From Oegoconia quadripuncta (Eukaryota > Arthropoda > Insecta > Lepidoptera > Autostichidae): 64,000 bases of DNA. A program made the position numbers and the translations under genes. The stretch spans positions 8,807,001 through 8,871,000 of the forward strand of contig OX438748.1 of assembly GCA_949316235.1 (NCBI GenBank), read 5' to 3'. The number at the start of each line of letters is the position of its first letter. Positions within the stretch are counted from its first letter, which is position 1. The notes beneath the pieces were generated by a model. The model made no database searches, was not told the origin of the DNA, and saw only the letters and a list, made by a program, of their open reading frames with translations. Below, piece by piece: positions 9,130-20,817 of this stretch.

Positions 9130-9688
9130 GTAGCTTTCAAGCTTACCCTTCCGCCTGCAGCTCCGCCTGCTTCTCCGCATGCGGCTTCGCTTGCGTTGAG
9201 TTACTTTATCGCACAAATTTGTTTATCCCGCGGGAAGTAATCACTTTATCTGGATAAAAATATCCTATGTTTTAATCGAGCGTCGGTGGCTCAGCGGTTA
9301 AGATGCAGTCTCCCAATTTAGGAGGTCAAGGTTCGATTCCCAGGCAGTCCATTGTACCACTGAGTTTTTAAATATAATGTAATTACTTATCTGCATTTAT
9401 CCGACTGCTCTTAAACGGTTAAGGAAAACTTCGTGAGGAAACCTGCATGCCTGAGAAATAAAAATTCAAAGGCATGTGAAGTCCCAGACCCCATTGGCCC
9501 AGCGTGATGGACTATGGCCCATACTCCCTCATATATACGAGGGAAGGCCTATATCCCTGTAGTGGGATGTTTACGGGTATGTTCTGGCTATATGCCAAAT
9601 CTCATCCAAATCCGTTCATCTGTTTCGCCGTGATTGAGCAACAAACAAATAAACAAACATCCAAACTTTCGCATTTATGAAAATTATC
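9130..9688 (-). repeat. Repeat L in reverse, carrying SINE-A at the same internal site
   Basis: Reverse-strand L. Its GC-rich end ('cggcttcgct' with extra 'cgcctgc' units) lies at about 9150-9195, 'ttatcccgcgggaa' near 9225, 'tatcctatgttttaat' at 9261-9276, and 'catccaaatccgttcat' to 'aaactttcgcatttat' at 9604-9678. SINE-A (9279-9577) separates the two L halves at the same place as in 4779-5345. Confidence 0.8.
9279..9577 (+). mobile_element. SINE-A, best-preserved copy
   Basis: The tRNA-like head has a canonical polymerase III A box 'tggctcagcgg' (9287-9297) and B box 'ggttcgattcc' (9330-9340). The body runs through 'ctcttaaacggttaagg' and 'ggcatgtgaagtccc' to 'tgtagtgggatgttta'. It is a SINE, not a functional tRNA gene: the head continues directly into the repeat body. 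Confidence 0.88.
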
Positions 9689-10140
9689 TTTCATTAACTT
9701 GTAACGTTTAGCGCTTGTATGATAAGATACAAAAATTACTTCAGACATTTAAGTATGTTAACTAATGGACCATAAGTTCCTAAATTTCATTTATAATTTA
9801 TACCACCCGGCAATGTTCTGCATAATTTACCAGGCCTTGTAATTCTAATTACTAGTATATGAGGCATATTGTTCAAGTCTTCGGGGTTACAATATAGTTT
9901 GTGACACTCATATTTGAAGTCTAAAATGTCAACTTTATTAGTAAGAAGCTACAGGTGTTGGCCTTGGTCATCTATTTTCAGGTTACATTTGTAAGTTTGT
10001 AGCAAATTACGTCACATCGGCGGTCTATTCATCACGCGTCGCTTTTCATGCAAGGGTTTCTTTCGCGGGTCGTCTAACGCAGATTTATGATATTGCGCAC
10101 TATGTTTCTGACTCAATTGACTATGCTTTCATGCGTTCAT

Positions 10141-10285
10141 GATTATCATCATCATATTACTCCCTGAACATAGACCTCCTCCATAGATTTCTGGAGCGAG
10201 CGGTTGCAAGCGGCCTGCATCCAGCAACTTCCCGCGACCTTTATCAAGTCACCCGTAAGATAGACGTCCCACGCTAGGCTTTGTT
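10141..10285 (-). repeat. LINE 3'-end stub with (ATG)n-type tail
   Basis: 'atcatcatcat' at the left is the reverse of an 'atgatgatgat' tail. 'gaacatagacctcctcc' and 'atagatttctgg' match, in reverse, the same block at 56263-56356. This looks like a severely 5'-truncated non-LTR retrotransposon, probably RTE-like. Confidence 0.6.
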
Positions 10286-11258
10286 CCGTTTTATGTCGTA
10301 ATTATCTACGGACTTCTATCTCTATGCATTGCTAAAAGGCAATTTAAAAAATTATACAAATGGGAAGAGAAAGAAAATATAATAACACTGAACTAGATCA
10401 ATAGAAGTGTTGTTGTTATAACGTCTATAGGCTTTCAGTGTCCGCGAATGTGTTAAGTAGGTTCTACTAATTATTAACACAACTTTAAGCAACGTTAATA
10501 CTGCTATTAAAGATGGCAGTAGGCCCCCAGTTCCTTTGTTTCAGTGCGGAATAGTTTACTTTTTGTCATTGTAAGTTTAGCCCATGTGTGGTGTGGACGA
10601 TAAATCAAAGACCTCTCAATAAATCTTGACTCTGAATTTGGCGAAGACAGCCTCATAGTGTGGTTTTTTGAAAGTAGATATTTGACCTACTTTTGGTTTA
10701 CGATGTGCATTATTTTCCGAAACTTACGGGACTATTATTAATATTATTCGTGTGGATCTAACACGTGCTTAAGTAATTTACACTTACGTACCACCAGCTT
10801 TTCTCATTAAAAATCATGGGTTTTATTTACTCTTTTTTAATACAATTTTCCGATAGTAGTTTATAAAGTAAAAATCCGTAAATAAGACTCGTCTATTGTG
10901 ATGTTGCACAAACAAAGCCCTTTAATTCTTTAGAAGCATATAATATTGGTATCGGCGCTGACTAAGCGATATGCATTTATGTTGCAGTAAACAATTACGC
11001 TACGGTTAAACACCTAAATAAGGCGAGGTTATCAATATACCACACGATTTGATTTATGTGAAAAGATCAAGTTTGTTAATTATGATGTGACAATTTAAAA
11101 AAATGAGGATTAGAACTTTAGTACCGCCTTTAATAATCCCAGCTAAACACAAATGTGAAGAAATGGACCATGTTCCCTATAGGTTAGTGCTTATAATGAG
11201 CTTTACAAGCCAGATACCTCTTGTTTAATATTGGACACGAAAATTTCATGCTGAGAGG
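10286..11258. other. Non-coding DNA, no family recognised
   Basis: Mixed AT-rich sequence with only short chance frames and no inverted repeats large enough to report. Confidence 0.4.
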
Positions 11259-11310
11259 ATTCTGAATTCGGTAGGTAAATATGTACATATTTACATACTG
11301 AATTCAGAAT
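11259..11310. repeat. 52-bp loopless palindrome
   Basis: Exact centre between 11284 and 11285 ('atgtacat'). The 26-bp arms match except at two positions. The outer arms carry 'attctgaattc'. No spacer. Confidence 0.9.
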
Positions 11311-12346
11311 AAATATGTACAAACAACTTGCTTAGTTTTAGTTTCCAAATAATAATAAAGTTCTCAGCCGGTTTGGACAAATGGTCCAGGAAGTGTCATC
11401 ATGATAATCAAATATGGCGGAAGCCAGCAGCCATTTTGTCACACCTGACAATAAATAATTCCATCACCCTATCGAATAAGTATCACATCATAGATCGAAT
11501 CAACACGTATTTATGAAAAAGAATATATTATAAAAATCGGACTATATTATAAATATTTATCTTTAAAATAAAAACAGAAACAATACGGAATAATTCAAAT
11601 GATTTAGAGTCCAAGCAAAATTACCACAATATAATCACGACGAACCGCTGAAATTCGAAGACCCGCATACAGGTCACCCACTCCTGCCTAAATTGAGTTA
11701 TTTTGTCTTGTTTGACTTATTTCGTCTTGTTTATTATACTAGATATGTAAGGTAATTGTGTAACCGTAGTTGGATTTTTATATTTCTTTTTACGTTTTTT
11801 ATTTCTCAAACAGAGACTGCGTCTGACAGTTCAGCGACCCTTTCGGTTAAATTTCACAGCGAAGTTAGTCAAAGCAGTCACACTGTTCAAGTTATTTGCT
11901 GCGACCTATACATATGTATAGAAATATAGTATATTGGAATTAGGTCGTATGTTAAGCACGTACATACTATTCACCCTCTAAACTTTATATTGAGCACGAA
12001 GTTCTCAGTTTTATTGACCTTTTTGTGAGGCAACGACCTTCAAATTTATAGCAAACCATAGCTTTTGGGACTTCTTTAAAGAGACAATTCATGTCGATAA
12101 TATCCGGACCCTTTTTAGATCGAATCAATCCCAATGTTTATATTGCAAGTACAATGTTAAGTCACTTCTGGGTTTCTTTAGTAAGTCAAGGCTGAATTCG
12201 CCTGCTATTTGCAGTAGTTTGCTGAAATACGGTCAGGGCATTACCATACTAATGTGAAGTGAACTATTTTTTTTAAGTTTGACTTCGTAAACATTTTGGT
12301 GCAAACGTCATTACAAAATCTTTACATTTATTAATTTAGTGCTGAC
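11311..12346. other. Non-coding DNA, weak acceptor-like site at about 11812
   Basis: 'atttctcaaacag' at about 11802-11814 followed by a short open frame could be an exon start, but the frame is unremarkable and has no donor or conserved motif. I do not call it. Confidence 0.3.
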
Positions 12347-12748
12347 ACATACATAATATCACAACCGTTATCCCAAATGGAGTGACCAGAGATATCCCAA
12401 ATATTTGTGTTTGGGTGTTCCAAACATTAGAGCTTAGAACTGAAACAACGTCCACAGTTCACCTAAGAAATATACAGAAATTCACACGTGACTGGTGGTG
12501 AGCCTGTCGCCTTTAAAACGTGCTAATCTATTGACGTTTTTTTTTGGTGAAAGTCCCTTAGTCGCCGTTATATTAGCCGTTAGGATATTTCCACGTCCTA
12601 ACGGCGATGATGGGCTCACTCCCTATCACTTGTGCTATTCTGTTTATTTTGAAACATAAACCGTGGATGTTGTTTCAAGCATTAACTTTTAATGTTTGTT
12701 TATCTCTGACCACCCCATTTGGGATAAAGGTCGTGACGTTATGTATGT
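12347..12748. mobile_element. Fold-back form of repeat E, about 400 bp
   Basis: The left half ('acatacataa', 'ttatcccaaatggagtg', 'gaaacaacgtccac', 'cacgtgac', 'cctttaaaacg') is repeated inverted in the right half ('catcctaacggc'-type centre, 'gtggatgttgtttcaa', 'ccatttgggataa', 'ttatgtatgt'). The two halves are imperfect, with indels. Single-armed copies occur at 7485, 39538 and 59690, so this is either two E copies head to head or the complete form of the family. Confidence 0.75.
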
Positions 12749-12896
12749 AAACTCCAGTCAGCTGTAGTATCTAATTACCTATTTTGCTCTAATGGTCAAA
12801 TGACTTCGATTATTGTCAATGAATAATTTTATATTTTAATAATAAACGACTAATAAACAACTAACTTACAATGGGGTAAGTTTCTATGCACTTTCT

Positions 12897-12980
12897 GTAC
12901 GCTTCCACCTTCGACCTCATCTTCACTTAACATCAGGTGTGATTAAGGTCAAGTACAAACCCGTTGTGCATAAAAAAAAT
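12897..12980 (+). mobile_element. SINE-B, 3' part only
   Basis: 'gtacgcttccaccttcg' to 'ccgttgtgcataaaaaaa' is the 3' third of SINE-B. The head and middle are missing, as usual for 5'-truncated retrocopies. Confidence 0.8.
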
Positions 12981-13365
12981 ACTTTAAAATTCGCTTCTAC
13001 ATTTACAGATGAAATCTTCCATGGCATAGTCTGCTGATTTAATGCTTAATCCCAAGTTAACCTTGACTTAATACTTACACCTAAATTGTTTCTGCAAGAG
13101 GACCTTAATCTTTCGCAGCGAAATTAAACCATTTGTAAACGCCGCCGTAGTCGACGGTGAGGAGTAAATCAATCTATACATTCTGATTCCACCCAGATTC
13201 CATGTCATCGAACAAAGTAGAGCTCTCAAATTGAAAATGGAATGAAGCTAAAAGAGAAGACACCTTTTATACCTTAAATTAGTAAAGAATTCCCGCTTTT
13301 TTATCGGCATATTAATAAAGAAAAATGGTGAATACACATCACATCAAACATCAATAGCTTGAAGT

Positions 13366-13605
13366 GCACTATTGGATATAATGCTCTCTTTAGACCGATT
13401 TGCATCTCTTTTCACGGGAGGATTAGCCATAATCGCCACGCTGGGGTCCTTGTACAGGCGATCGCAGTTTTGTTTTGAGAGCTCGGCTCCAATGACAATG
13501 CCCATCACTAGTCCATTATACTGTTATGCTCAGAATTGTTTACGTCACCCACGGGAAGAGGCGGATCGAGTTGGTCCTATTCTAGTCTGCCGGACAGGTA
13601 TAGGG
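13366..13605 (+). repeat. Repeat J joined to the end of repeat E
   Basis: Shares ordered blocks ('ctattgga', 'gatttgcatc', 'ggcgatcgcag', 'ccaatgacaatgcc', 'cacccacgggaagaggc') with the reverse complement of 17755-17960 and with 20818-20975. The 83-aa open frame here is not host coding sequence. Confidence 0.65.
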
Positions 13606-13921
13606 AACAGAAGTAGTAAATAATCTATTAATACGGGTTTATATGTAATACCTAAATAGCTTTGATTGCGACGTTTTCCAGAATCCGGTTATAAATAAAA
13701 GTGGCCGTCTTTATCAATAATTTGAAATTCTCGAAAATAACCGTCATTAAAGCATTTTGGTATTATTCATAATTAGCTTTTAGACGTCACGAGTGCAGGT
13801 CAGAGCGATTTTTTTTATTTATGCTATATTAAAAAAAAATATTTATCCAATGAGGGCGCCTCTGGAAGGAATAAGCCCTCATAAATAAAAGTCATTGTAC
13901 TGAACTTCTTTACCCAGTAGG

Positions 13922-14092
13922 TAGTTACCATCTTATCTGCCGCCAAGCAGCAATGTTAATAGCATTGTTGTGTTCTGGTTGTCAGATATAAGATAGCCAG
14001 TCCCCCAAATGTGTTGGGGTTTCCAGGTCAGTACGCTTCCACCTTCGACCTCATCTTCACTTAACATCAGGTGTGATTGAGGTCAAATACGA
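13922..14092 (+). mobile_element. SINE-B, 5'-truncated
   Basis: Starts in the 'gtagttaccatcttat' block and runs through 'caatgttaatagcattg', 'gataagatagccagtc'-like and 'gtacgcttccacc' to 'gattgaggtcaaatac'. The terminal A-run is lost. Confidence 0.8.
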
Positions 14093-14980
14093 ACCTGGGC
14101 TCTAATTCCGCAAAAAATTTAGTTCAGTTTCGCAACGATATTGATACAATAGCAGTAGATTGTGCGAGTGGTGAAGACCGTGGCTTTCCAATGATGAAAA
14201 ACATTGGTCATAATAATCTAAATAAATGGCTCTGGCTACGTGGTCCGACTGCTTTTGTCCTACCGATCGGACGACATGAACTTTTTTTCCTGTTGGTCCG
14301 ATTAATCGGACTGCAAGGAATTGTAATTCCGATTCGTCCTATAATGATGCACATTTTGGATTTACACAACCAACACCTATCTCATTATATGTATAGTGCT
14401 ATATTATGTTTCTGCCGCCTCACACACGCGGTCCCACGACGAGTGCCACACTGCCAATATATAAGCTGGTCATGCTGCGTTCGTATTTCTGGTAGCGTCG
14501 CGGATCCAGATTACATTGTGTTATGTCAAATGTGAAAAAGTAAGTTCCAATAATATACGGAGTCAGATTACCGACTTTACAAATTTTTCAAAACCCAACA
14601 TCTTTTGATGAAACCGACTTGATTAATTTCACGCTAAAAGCTTAAGATCACGAGATCAGCGCTGAAAAGAAGGATAACAACTTACAAAAAAAAGAAAAAA
14701 TATTAAAAAACCGAACAAAAACATTTACAAACATTTCAGCAGACTTAGAAAATGTTCAACTAGAAATTGAAATGATGGCGGAAATTCCAATAAAAGAAGA
14801 AGTCAGATTGCCGATTTGATATTTCAAAATCCAACACTAGGAGTAGTAAAAGGAAGAGTAATACAGGAGTTACAATGGGAGGAGAGCGGAGGCGGGATCT
14901 GTACCATTTGTTATCAAATTCACAAAATAACCGGGCACATATTTGTTGTGACGAAAGATTCAAATCTTTACATCCAACTA
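14093..14980. other. Non-coding DNA between two SINE-B copies
   Basis: The longest chance frame is 152 codons (14077-14535), starts inside SINE-B and has no recognisable domain. A block 'agtcagatta/gccga' followed by 'tttcaaaa' and 'ccaaca' occurs twice (about 14562-14604 and 14801-14836), perhaps a diverged duplicate. Confidence 0.4.
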
Positions 14981-15121
14981 ATCCGGTTATCAGAGATTAG
15001 ATAGCCAGTCCCCCACATATGTTGGGGTTTCCGGGTTAGTACGCTTCGGCCTTCGGCCTCATCTTCACGTAACATCAAATGTGATTGAGGTTATAACAAC
15101 CCGTTGTGCACAAAAAAAAAC
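14981..15121 (+). mobile_element. SINE-B, 5'-truncated
   Basis: 'agatagccagtccccca', 'gttggggtttcc', 'gtacgcttcggcc', then 'cccgttgtgcacaaaaaa'. Its A-rich tail abuts repeat L directly at 15122. Confidence 0.85.
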
Positions 15122-15123
15122 CA

Positions 15124-15255
15124 ACTAATATTATAAATGCGAAAGTTTGTGTTTATGTATGTCTGTTTGTTACGTCTTCGAGTCTGAACAGATTTGGTTG
15201 AAATTTAGTTGGTAGACAAATTAGGGCCCGGATTAGTAGTAGCACATATACATAT
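15124..15255 (+). repeat. Repeat L, 5' part
   Basis: 'actaatattataaatgcg', 'aaagtttgtg', 'gtctgtttgtta', 'gatttggttgaaattt'. It ends where the L similarity fades near 'ggattag'. Confidence 0.8.
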
Positions 15256-15649
15256 TTTTTATTGCATCTGTTCCGGACCCACTAAACGTAATCAAAGTCT
15301 ATAGAGCATTGAATTAGTTGACGTTGAGCGGGCGATTTTGGTAATATTTTAGAGTTGGCGGGTGGAATGGGGTATTTTGTACCCGGACCACGTCCTCAGC
15401 TATTCATCAAGTCGGCGAACCCATTACGGCACCGCCACCTGCACGAGCCGCGAACCCTAGTTTGTATTAAGCGAGATTATTCTCGGCTTTCATTCACTCC
15501 TGCCAATAACTTGTTGAATTATAACTCGAATAACATTTGATTATAGGTTATTATTGAGTGTGATTTGAAATTTAACGAACGATAACGATAAATTTTCTGT
15601 AATGTCCCAGACATTATAATTCATTCCGGCATAATGAATGGAACCAAAC

Positions 15650-15700
15650 CCGTATCTTCCCGTGAGTGTCGTTAAAGGCGAGTAAGGCCGATCGACTTGA
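15650..15700 (-). repeat. Fragment of repeat E
   Basis: 'tatcttcccgtgagtgtc' and 'gttaaaggcgagtaagg' are the reverse of the E end with 'cacccacgggaaga'. Confidence 0.6.
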
Positions 15701-16155
15701 AGTTAAGATGATACTTGAGATAGAGTTTTTTTTATTATTAATGTACTTTATCAATGTAATGTACATAATAGTACTTATAAGCTACGGGATGTCAACATAT
15801 TATATACTATATATATATACTAATTTAGATACATATATGTAACATTACTCTTTTTGGAACTACTATGCTTATTCAACCATTTGCATTTTAGGCTAAAGTG
15901 AGTTCGTTAGGTCACGAATGACGATGAAAGAGTCTAAAGCTATAATAAAATATAATATTGATAAAAAACGTCATTTCGCGTTCTATTCGGCTTCCGCTTT
16001 CTATTTGAAATACACCGAAAAAATGCATTTTCTCTCCCTGATGTCCGGTTGCTCCCTCATTTTACCTAACTACATTTAAAAATAGAGCGCAGAAAATTGT
16101 TTTATAAATGTAACGCTTCACTTTTATTACAGATATGGAGTTGCCTATCTGGTTA

Positions 16156-16432
16156 GCACTTGAGCTCAATACACCTGATGCTGAGTGAAGATGAGGCCGA
16201 TGGAAGCATAATGACCCGGAAACCCCACTTATTTTGGGGGATTGACTATCATATCTCTGACAACCGGAACACATTAACATTGCTGTTTAGTGGCAGACTT
16301 AGATAAGATGCTGATAGCTAGCCAGGCGGACATTTATAATACACCTACCACCAACCAAACCGTGTACTAAACATTTACCCCGCAGGGATCGAACTCGCGA
16401 CGTCCGATTCGTAAACCCTATTTACATTGCAT
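16156..16432 (-). mobile_element. SINE-B, nearly complete, reverse
   Basis: Reading the minus strand: 'gtttacgaatcggac', 'cgagttcgatccc' (B-box region), 'ggtggtaggtg', 'tagctatcagc', 'ctcatcttcactcag'. The oligo-A tail is eroded and the A-box end is diverged. Confidence 0.8.
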
Positions 16433-16559
16433 TCAATAAAATAAATCAAACAACCAGTTATCGACTTTTAACGGATTGGATGGCATGCTTTAAGCTAAGT
16501 TAAAACGCCTCAAAAGGAGATATAAAATTAGCATATAAAATAGTCACATAACGTCGCAT

Positions 16560-16720
16560 GCACGCGGGCATAGATCATTTGGCGGGCAATAGAATGCTCG
16601 CCTGCATCCGGTCTCCGTTCTGCTCCACTCCGCACTTCTCTGCCCCATAGTATACTCAAAGGGAAAGAGTAGCTTAAGTCCTTCCTTTGAAATGTCGACC
16701 TCTCCAACCAACCAACAGTG
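16560..16720. repeat. GC-richer repeat-like patch
   Basis: 'tctgccccatagtat', 'gcgggcaatagaatgctcg' and neighbours resemble 3' pieces of lepidopteran LINEs. The frames on the minus strand here are shadows of that. Confidence 0.35.
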
Positions 16721-17397
16721 AGTAAGGGCAATGGTGCGGCGATCATTGCTTTTCTAGTCGTTTGACGTGTGAATGTATAGTAAGATTGCTCATGATAGTG
16801 CAATTGGGCATTTTTATGAATTTGTGTTACTGCTTCTTTCTAAACGAGTACTGCCTCCCTCTGCCTTACTGCGCTATGCTCGGCTATTTATCACCATGCG
16901 GCGAGGCCATTAGCAACCTCCCAACACGCCAGATTAAAATGTTAACTAACCACCCTTTGTCTTCGCTGCGTTTACGATGGGAAGCGGTTGTTTTGGCCTC
17001 TAATGCTAACAGCGATCTTCGCCACAGATTGTTAAAATTGCGTGCCGCGAAAACCGAAAGAGTTTGTTTTACAACCGTCAATTTGTGTGGGTGGATTCTT
17101 TATTGAGCCGCCTGTTGTAAGCGCCGTGCTTTGTTGAAAACGTTGAGGGTTTTAAAGGAAGTATTTGTTTAAGATTTACTTCACAGTTTCACATTACGTT
17201 TGTGAGTTTGCTCTATTTCGCCGCGAAACTTGTACATAAATTCTGAGAATAATCCTCTTACTCACAGAACGTTCTACCCTACATAAGGGTTATATTCCCG
17301 GAAACATAATGTGTATACTTAGATTTATTATTAGTATTTAGAACTGATGTGTAGTGCCCGCAGATTAAAATGGAATCTACCAGTCTCTTCCCGTGCA

Positions 17398-17600
17398 CTA
17401 ACTATTCGTTTTCGATTAGCGAAGTTAAGCAGTGTCAGGTGCGGCCAGTCTTTGGATAGGTGGCCATAAGTAGTATTTTAATACGAGAGTTTTTGTGTTT
17501 CGGAGGGCACGTTAAATATTTGGTCCTGGTTGTTTTCAATTTAACGCAGCCGTTAAGGAAAGTCAGTGGCCTATATGCAGGGGCGGCTTAAAAAAGTGTT
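17398..17600 (+). mobile_element. 5S rRNA-derived SINE-like repeat, copy 1
   Basis: 17415-17465 carries the internal part of a 5S rRNA gene: 'gaagttaagcagtgtc' (A-box region) and 'ctttggataggtggcc' (C-box region) at the right spacing. It continues into a non-5S body with 'gcacgttaaatatttggt' and 'ttaacgcagccgttaagg' and ends near 'gcggcttaaaaa'. The same 5S-plus-body arrangement occurs at 22240-22430 in reverse, so it is a dispersed family, not a stray 5S pseudogene. Confidence 0.75.
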
Positions 17601-17609
17601 TTTGTGGAC

Positions 17610-17735
17610 TGTAAGAATAAGAATAAGAATAGTTTATTATGAACGCCACAACACGACGCATCTGTGACCCTTTTGGTGTTGCGGGTGTCCATGGGCGGCG
17701 GTCATTGCTTTCCATCAGGTGACCCGCAGGTGACA
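17610..17735 (+). pseudogene. LINE C-terminus stub
   Basis: After an 'agaataagaataagaata' block, one frame reads [16 protein letters not shown], then SLLSIR and a stop (about 17656-17720). This matches the C-terminus of the LINE fragment at 56006-56206. Everything 5' of this is missing. Confidence 0.65.
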
Positions 17736-17754
17736 ACAGTGGGGACTTTTAAGG

Positions 17755-17960
17755 CTGTTGATGAGCCTCTTCCCGTGGGTGTCGTAAAAGGTCATGAGCG
17801 TAATAGTAATACACCAGCGATAGGCGCAGTGTCATTGGTGGGGATAGATGGAAAATCTGCGATCGCCAATCCGCTTGCTGCCAGGCGATTAAGGCGAATT
17901 TTCCCTTGGAAAGCGATGCAAATCGCGCCACGGGAGAAGCATATGTCCAATAGCGAACTT
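17755..17960 (-). repeat. Repeat J with E end, reverse
   Basis: Reverse complement of the block order described at 13366-13605, including 'cacccacgggaagaggc' on the minus strand. Confidence 0.65.
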
Positions 17961-18524
17961 TTACAGATAAGTGTGTGATTTAGTATTCTATCGAGGAGAG
18001 TTTTGGGACCGCCTATTATATTTCAACGTTATCAGAAACATGTGTATGAGGTATACAGGGTATTTTTCCAACACTATCATGTATGCACGTCCAGTTTTTA
18101 TTGCTTTTTGTGAGGCAGTTACAAATCGATTTGGCTTTATGCCAATCGCGTCATTTTAATAGTACCACTGTACGATCGTAAACCGTTCACATATTTTAAC
18201 ATTACGTAGCATTTATGCACGTAAAAGGCACTTGAACAATGAGTTTGCGCAAAAAATTTGGGTGGGTTTTAGAAATTTTTGTTGTTTCAGTAGGTATTAG
18301 GTACGCGAAATACAAAGGCTGTTCGGGATTGTTTTCCGTTCGTTCGACGTAATTGATTTTTAGACTAAAACAAAGACGAAAAAACAAATTTTTTGTAGTC
18401 TATTTCTAATTGTAATAAAGCTAAAGGATTTGCTACCCGACAGGTGAAAGCCCGGCTAACAATCGACAGATGTTTTATTTTAAAGTTAAATTATGTTCAA
18501 TAATGTCTTACTCTATAACTTTCT

Positions 18525-18945
18525 GTAGAATTGTTTTTATTTATTTATTTATTTATCATTTATTGCACACAAGAAAAAAACATACAGATACAACATAATA
18601 GAGACGACACAACAGGTTCTGCTTATTTCTACAATGAAATTTCTTCCAGCAGACATTCTCTTTATTCGGTACTTGTCAGCAAAATCTCTACAATCATTTA
18701 TGGAAAAATTTGGATATTTTGTTTGTTATCAAAATTTATATTACATGTACTACTGAACGTATTTGGTAACGATAATGTATTCATGAAGGTACAGTATTTT
18801 ACTAAAAATAGCGTCTATCCTCGATTTGGGACGACAAAGATTGAACTTTTTACCACAAAAGCGGTGTGTTTCAAACAACAGAGCTCGTCATACCCTCGGG
18901 GCAGGAAAAAGTTCTCCTGAAACACCCATCTCGGAAAAGAGGAAT
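18525..18945 (-). repeat. LINE-derived 3' region with (TATT)n tail
   Basis: 'tttatttatttatttatca' (18537-18556) followed by 'ttattgcacacaag' is the reverse of a LINE 3' end of the type '...gtgcaataaatgataaa...'. Farther in, 'gagctcgtcataccctcgg' and 'gttctcctgaaacaccc' are blocks I know from lepidopteran LINE debris. The open frames here are not a host gene. Confidence 0.45.
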
Positions 18946-20817
18946 CTTAAATTAAATACCCAAAAGGAGCATCTCTTTAACAAAGAAGATTGTTTAAATT
19001 GTTATTGTCATAAATTTAGTTATGCTCGAGTGAAAAGTTTGCTTTATGTTATTCTGCGACTAAATTTATGAATGTTGTGATACCAAAACGTTTGATGTAT
19101 TTAAGGAAAGAAGGTACTACGATATGGTAGCGGAAATAATCAGTCTATATCCACAGGTCCCCAAGACCTGAAATACGTAGAATGTGCTCTCATCCAATAA
19201 CGAGAAATTGTTGACTTCAACCCGCATTTCTTTAGTCACGTGGCACTATCCAACAATTGCAAATATTATTAAGCGCAAAATACACTCACAATGAAGGTAC
19301 TTCAGATGTGTTTTAATGTTGTAGTATGTTGACAACCTTGCCTCATTTCGTTGTTTAACCGTAGCGCAATGGTTTACTGCAACTAAACGCATATCGCTTA
19401 GTAAGCGCCGACACAGATATTATAAGTACACTTGATTAATCATTGAAGGGCATTGTTCGTGTAACATCACAATAGACTACGAGTCTTATTTATGCAACCC
19501 TCCTAACCCTTAACCTACAATACTGCGTGACGACCAGCGCATAATATTGCAATGTTTTCGTATGTATTTGTAGTGTTTTTTAATTTTTCAACAAACATTA
19601 CAGCAAATCTATATATATGGGTATCACTTAAAATTAAATTACATACTCATGAACAAAGTTTGACATATTACTGTGCAGCCATGAGAATATACAACACAGC
19701 TTAGAATTATCACCATGCTCGACAGAACTGTAGGTAAAACACGATGAATTTTAAGCTAAAGTACAGAGATAACAGTCGTAGAATAGCGGATGATAGCAAA
19801 GAAGAATTTCTACCTGTATTTACCTGTTTTCTATGTTGTGTGTACGTAAATGTGTGCGTGAGTATTATCGTCAATATGTGGGAATGTATGGGAGTATTAA
19901 TGCTTTATAGAATAAGAGATTGTTTTCAATAAATGTTGTCTAATTTGAAATATTAGTACCTACTATAGAGCTAAAAGTGTACGTATTATTTGCCTGATGA
20001 ATTGAGGTCTTCCCAGATGAAAGATGTTTATTTACCTCAGGGAAGTATTTCCAATAGGTTGTGCAATACGGAGTTGAACACATAATTGGTACGCGCGACT
20101 CCCGTGTGCAGTAACCGCGAATAGCGAGTGCGTGTCGGGTGCGCACACATGTTGACCGATTGAAGAAGAAGTTGTTGATAAGATATTTTTTTTTAAACTA
20201 AGACTAAATCAATTTATCTTGAACAGAATTGCATATCTGCTCTGGTTGCGACAGTAAATCAGCGCTGAGCTCTTATAAGCTCAGCATATAGCTGAGTCGT
20301 TTCCCTTTCGCTACTTATTTGAGTGTTCTGTTACTTTATTAATTGTTTGTAGATGTGTCGAAGTGGCGAATTAACAGTTTCTTTCTTTCATATCACACTT
20401 ATTGCCGAGATGTGACAGCATGATAGAAGTAGTGAGCCCATTTGAACGTCACTATACATAATCACGGTAAATCACTTGTAGATGATACCTAGCTAAAGTT
20501 TATCAATAAAATGACGATATTCATCCTACATTCACCTCATCAATGACGCCACCACTTTTGGTCTGTTCATACTTCTTAATTTGGTAGGATTTATTTCAAA
20601 GAAAATGTTTACCATTACACATCTGTTGAGGTACGTAGTCTGTGGTACAATGAGAGAACTTTCCAGACATATTGGATTATAGAAGAAATGCCAGACTGAA
20701 GGTATGAGACGGCAAGTTTCATTAAACCAATGTTTGATAATTGTGTTGGCAGTCAGTGCTCTGGTTATTGCTTTAGATCTTTGCGTACTGAACAGTCTCT
20801 CGTGTCTACTATTGAAC
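18946..20817. other. Gene-free AT-rich DNA
   Basis: No named repeat, strong inverted repeat or coding-like frame. The 62-codon frame at 19744-19932 ends near an AATAAA but has low-complexity composition and no splice support. Confidence 0.4.

Noticed and set aside
9279..9350. Possible tRNA gene
   Set aside because: A and B boxes are present, but the sequence continues into a repeated SINE body, and the same head recurs at other SINE-A copies.
11812..11940. Possible exon after 'ctcaaacag'
   Set aside because: The acceptor is weak, the frame is short and there is no donor; far weaker than 8441.
14077..14535. 152-codon open frame
   Set aside because: It begins within SINE-B and has no domain, splice context or protein-like pattern.
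17415..17470. 5S rRNA gene
   Set aside because: Only the internal segment resembles 5S; the 5' and 3' ends that pair in real 5S are missing, and the same fusion recurs elsewhere.
18531..18920. 129-codon plus frame
   Set aside because: It overlaps reverse LINE 3' sequence and a TATT microsatellite.
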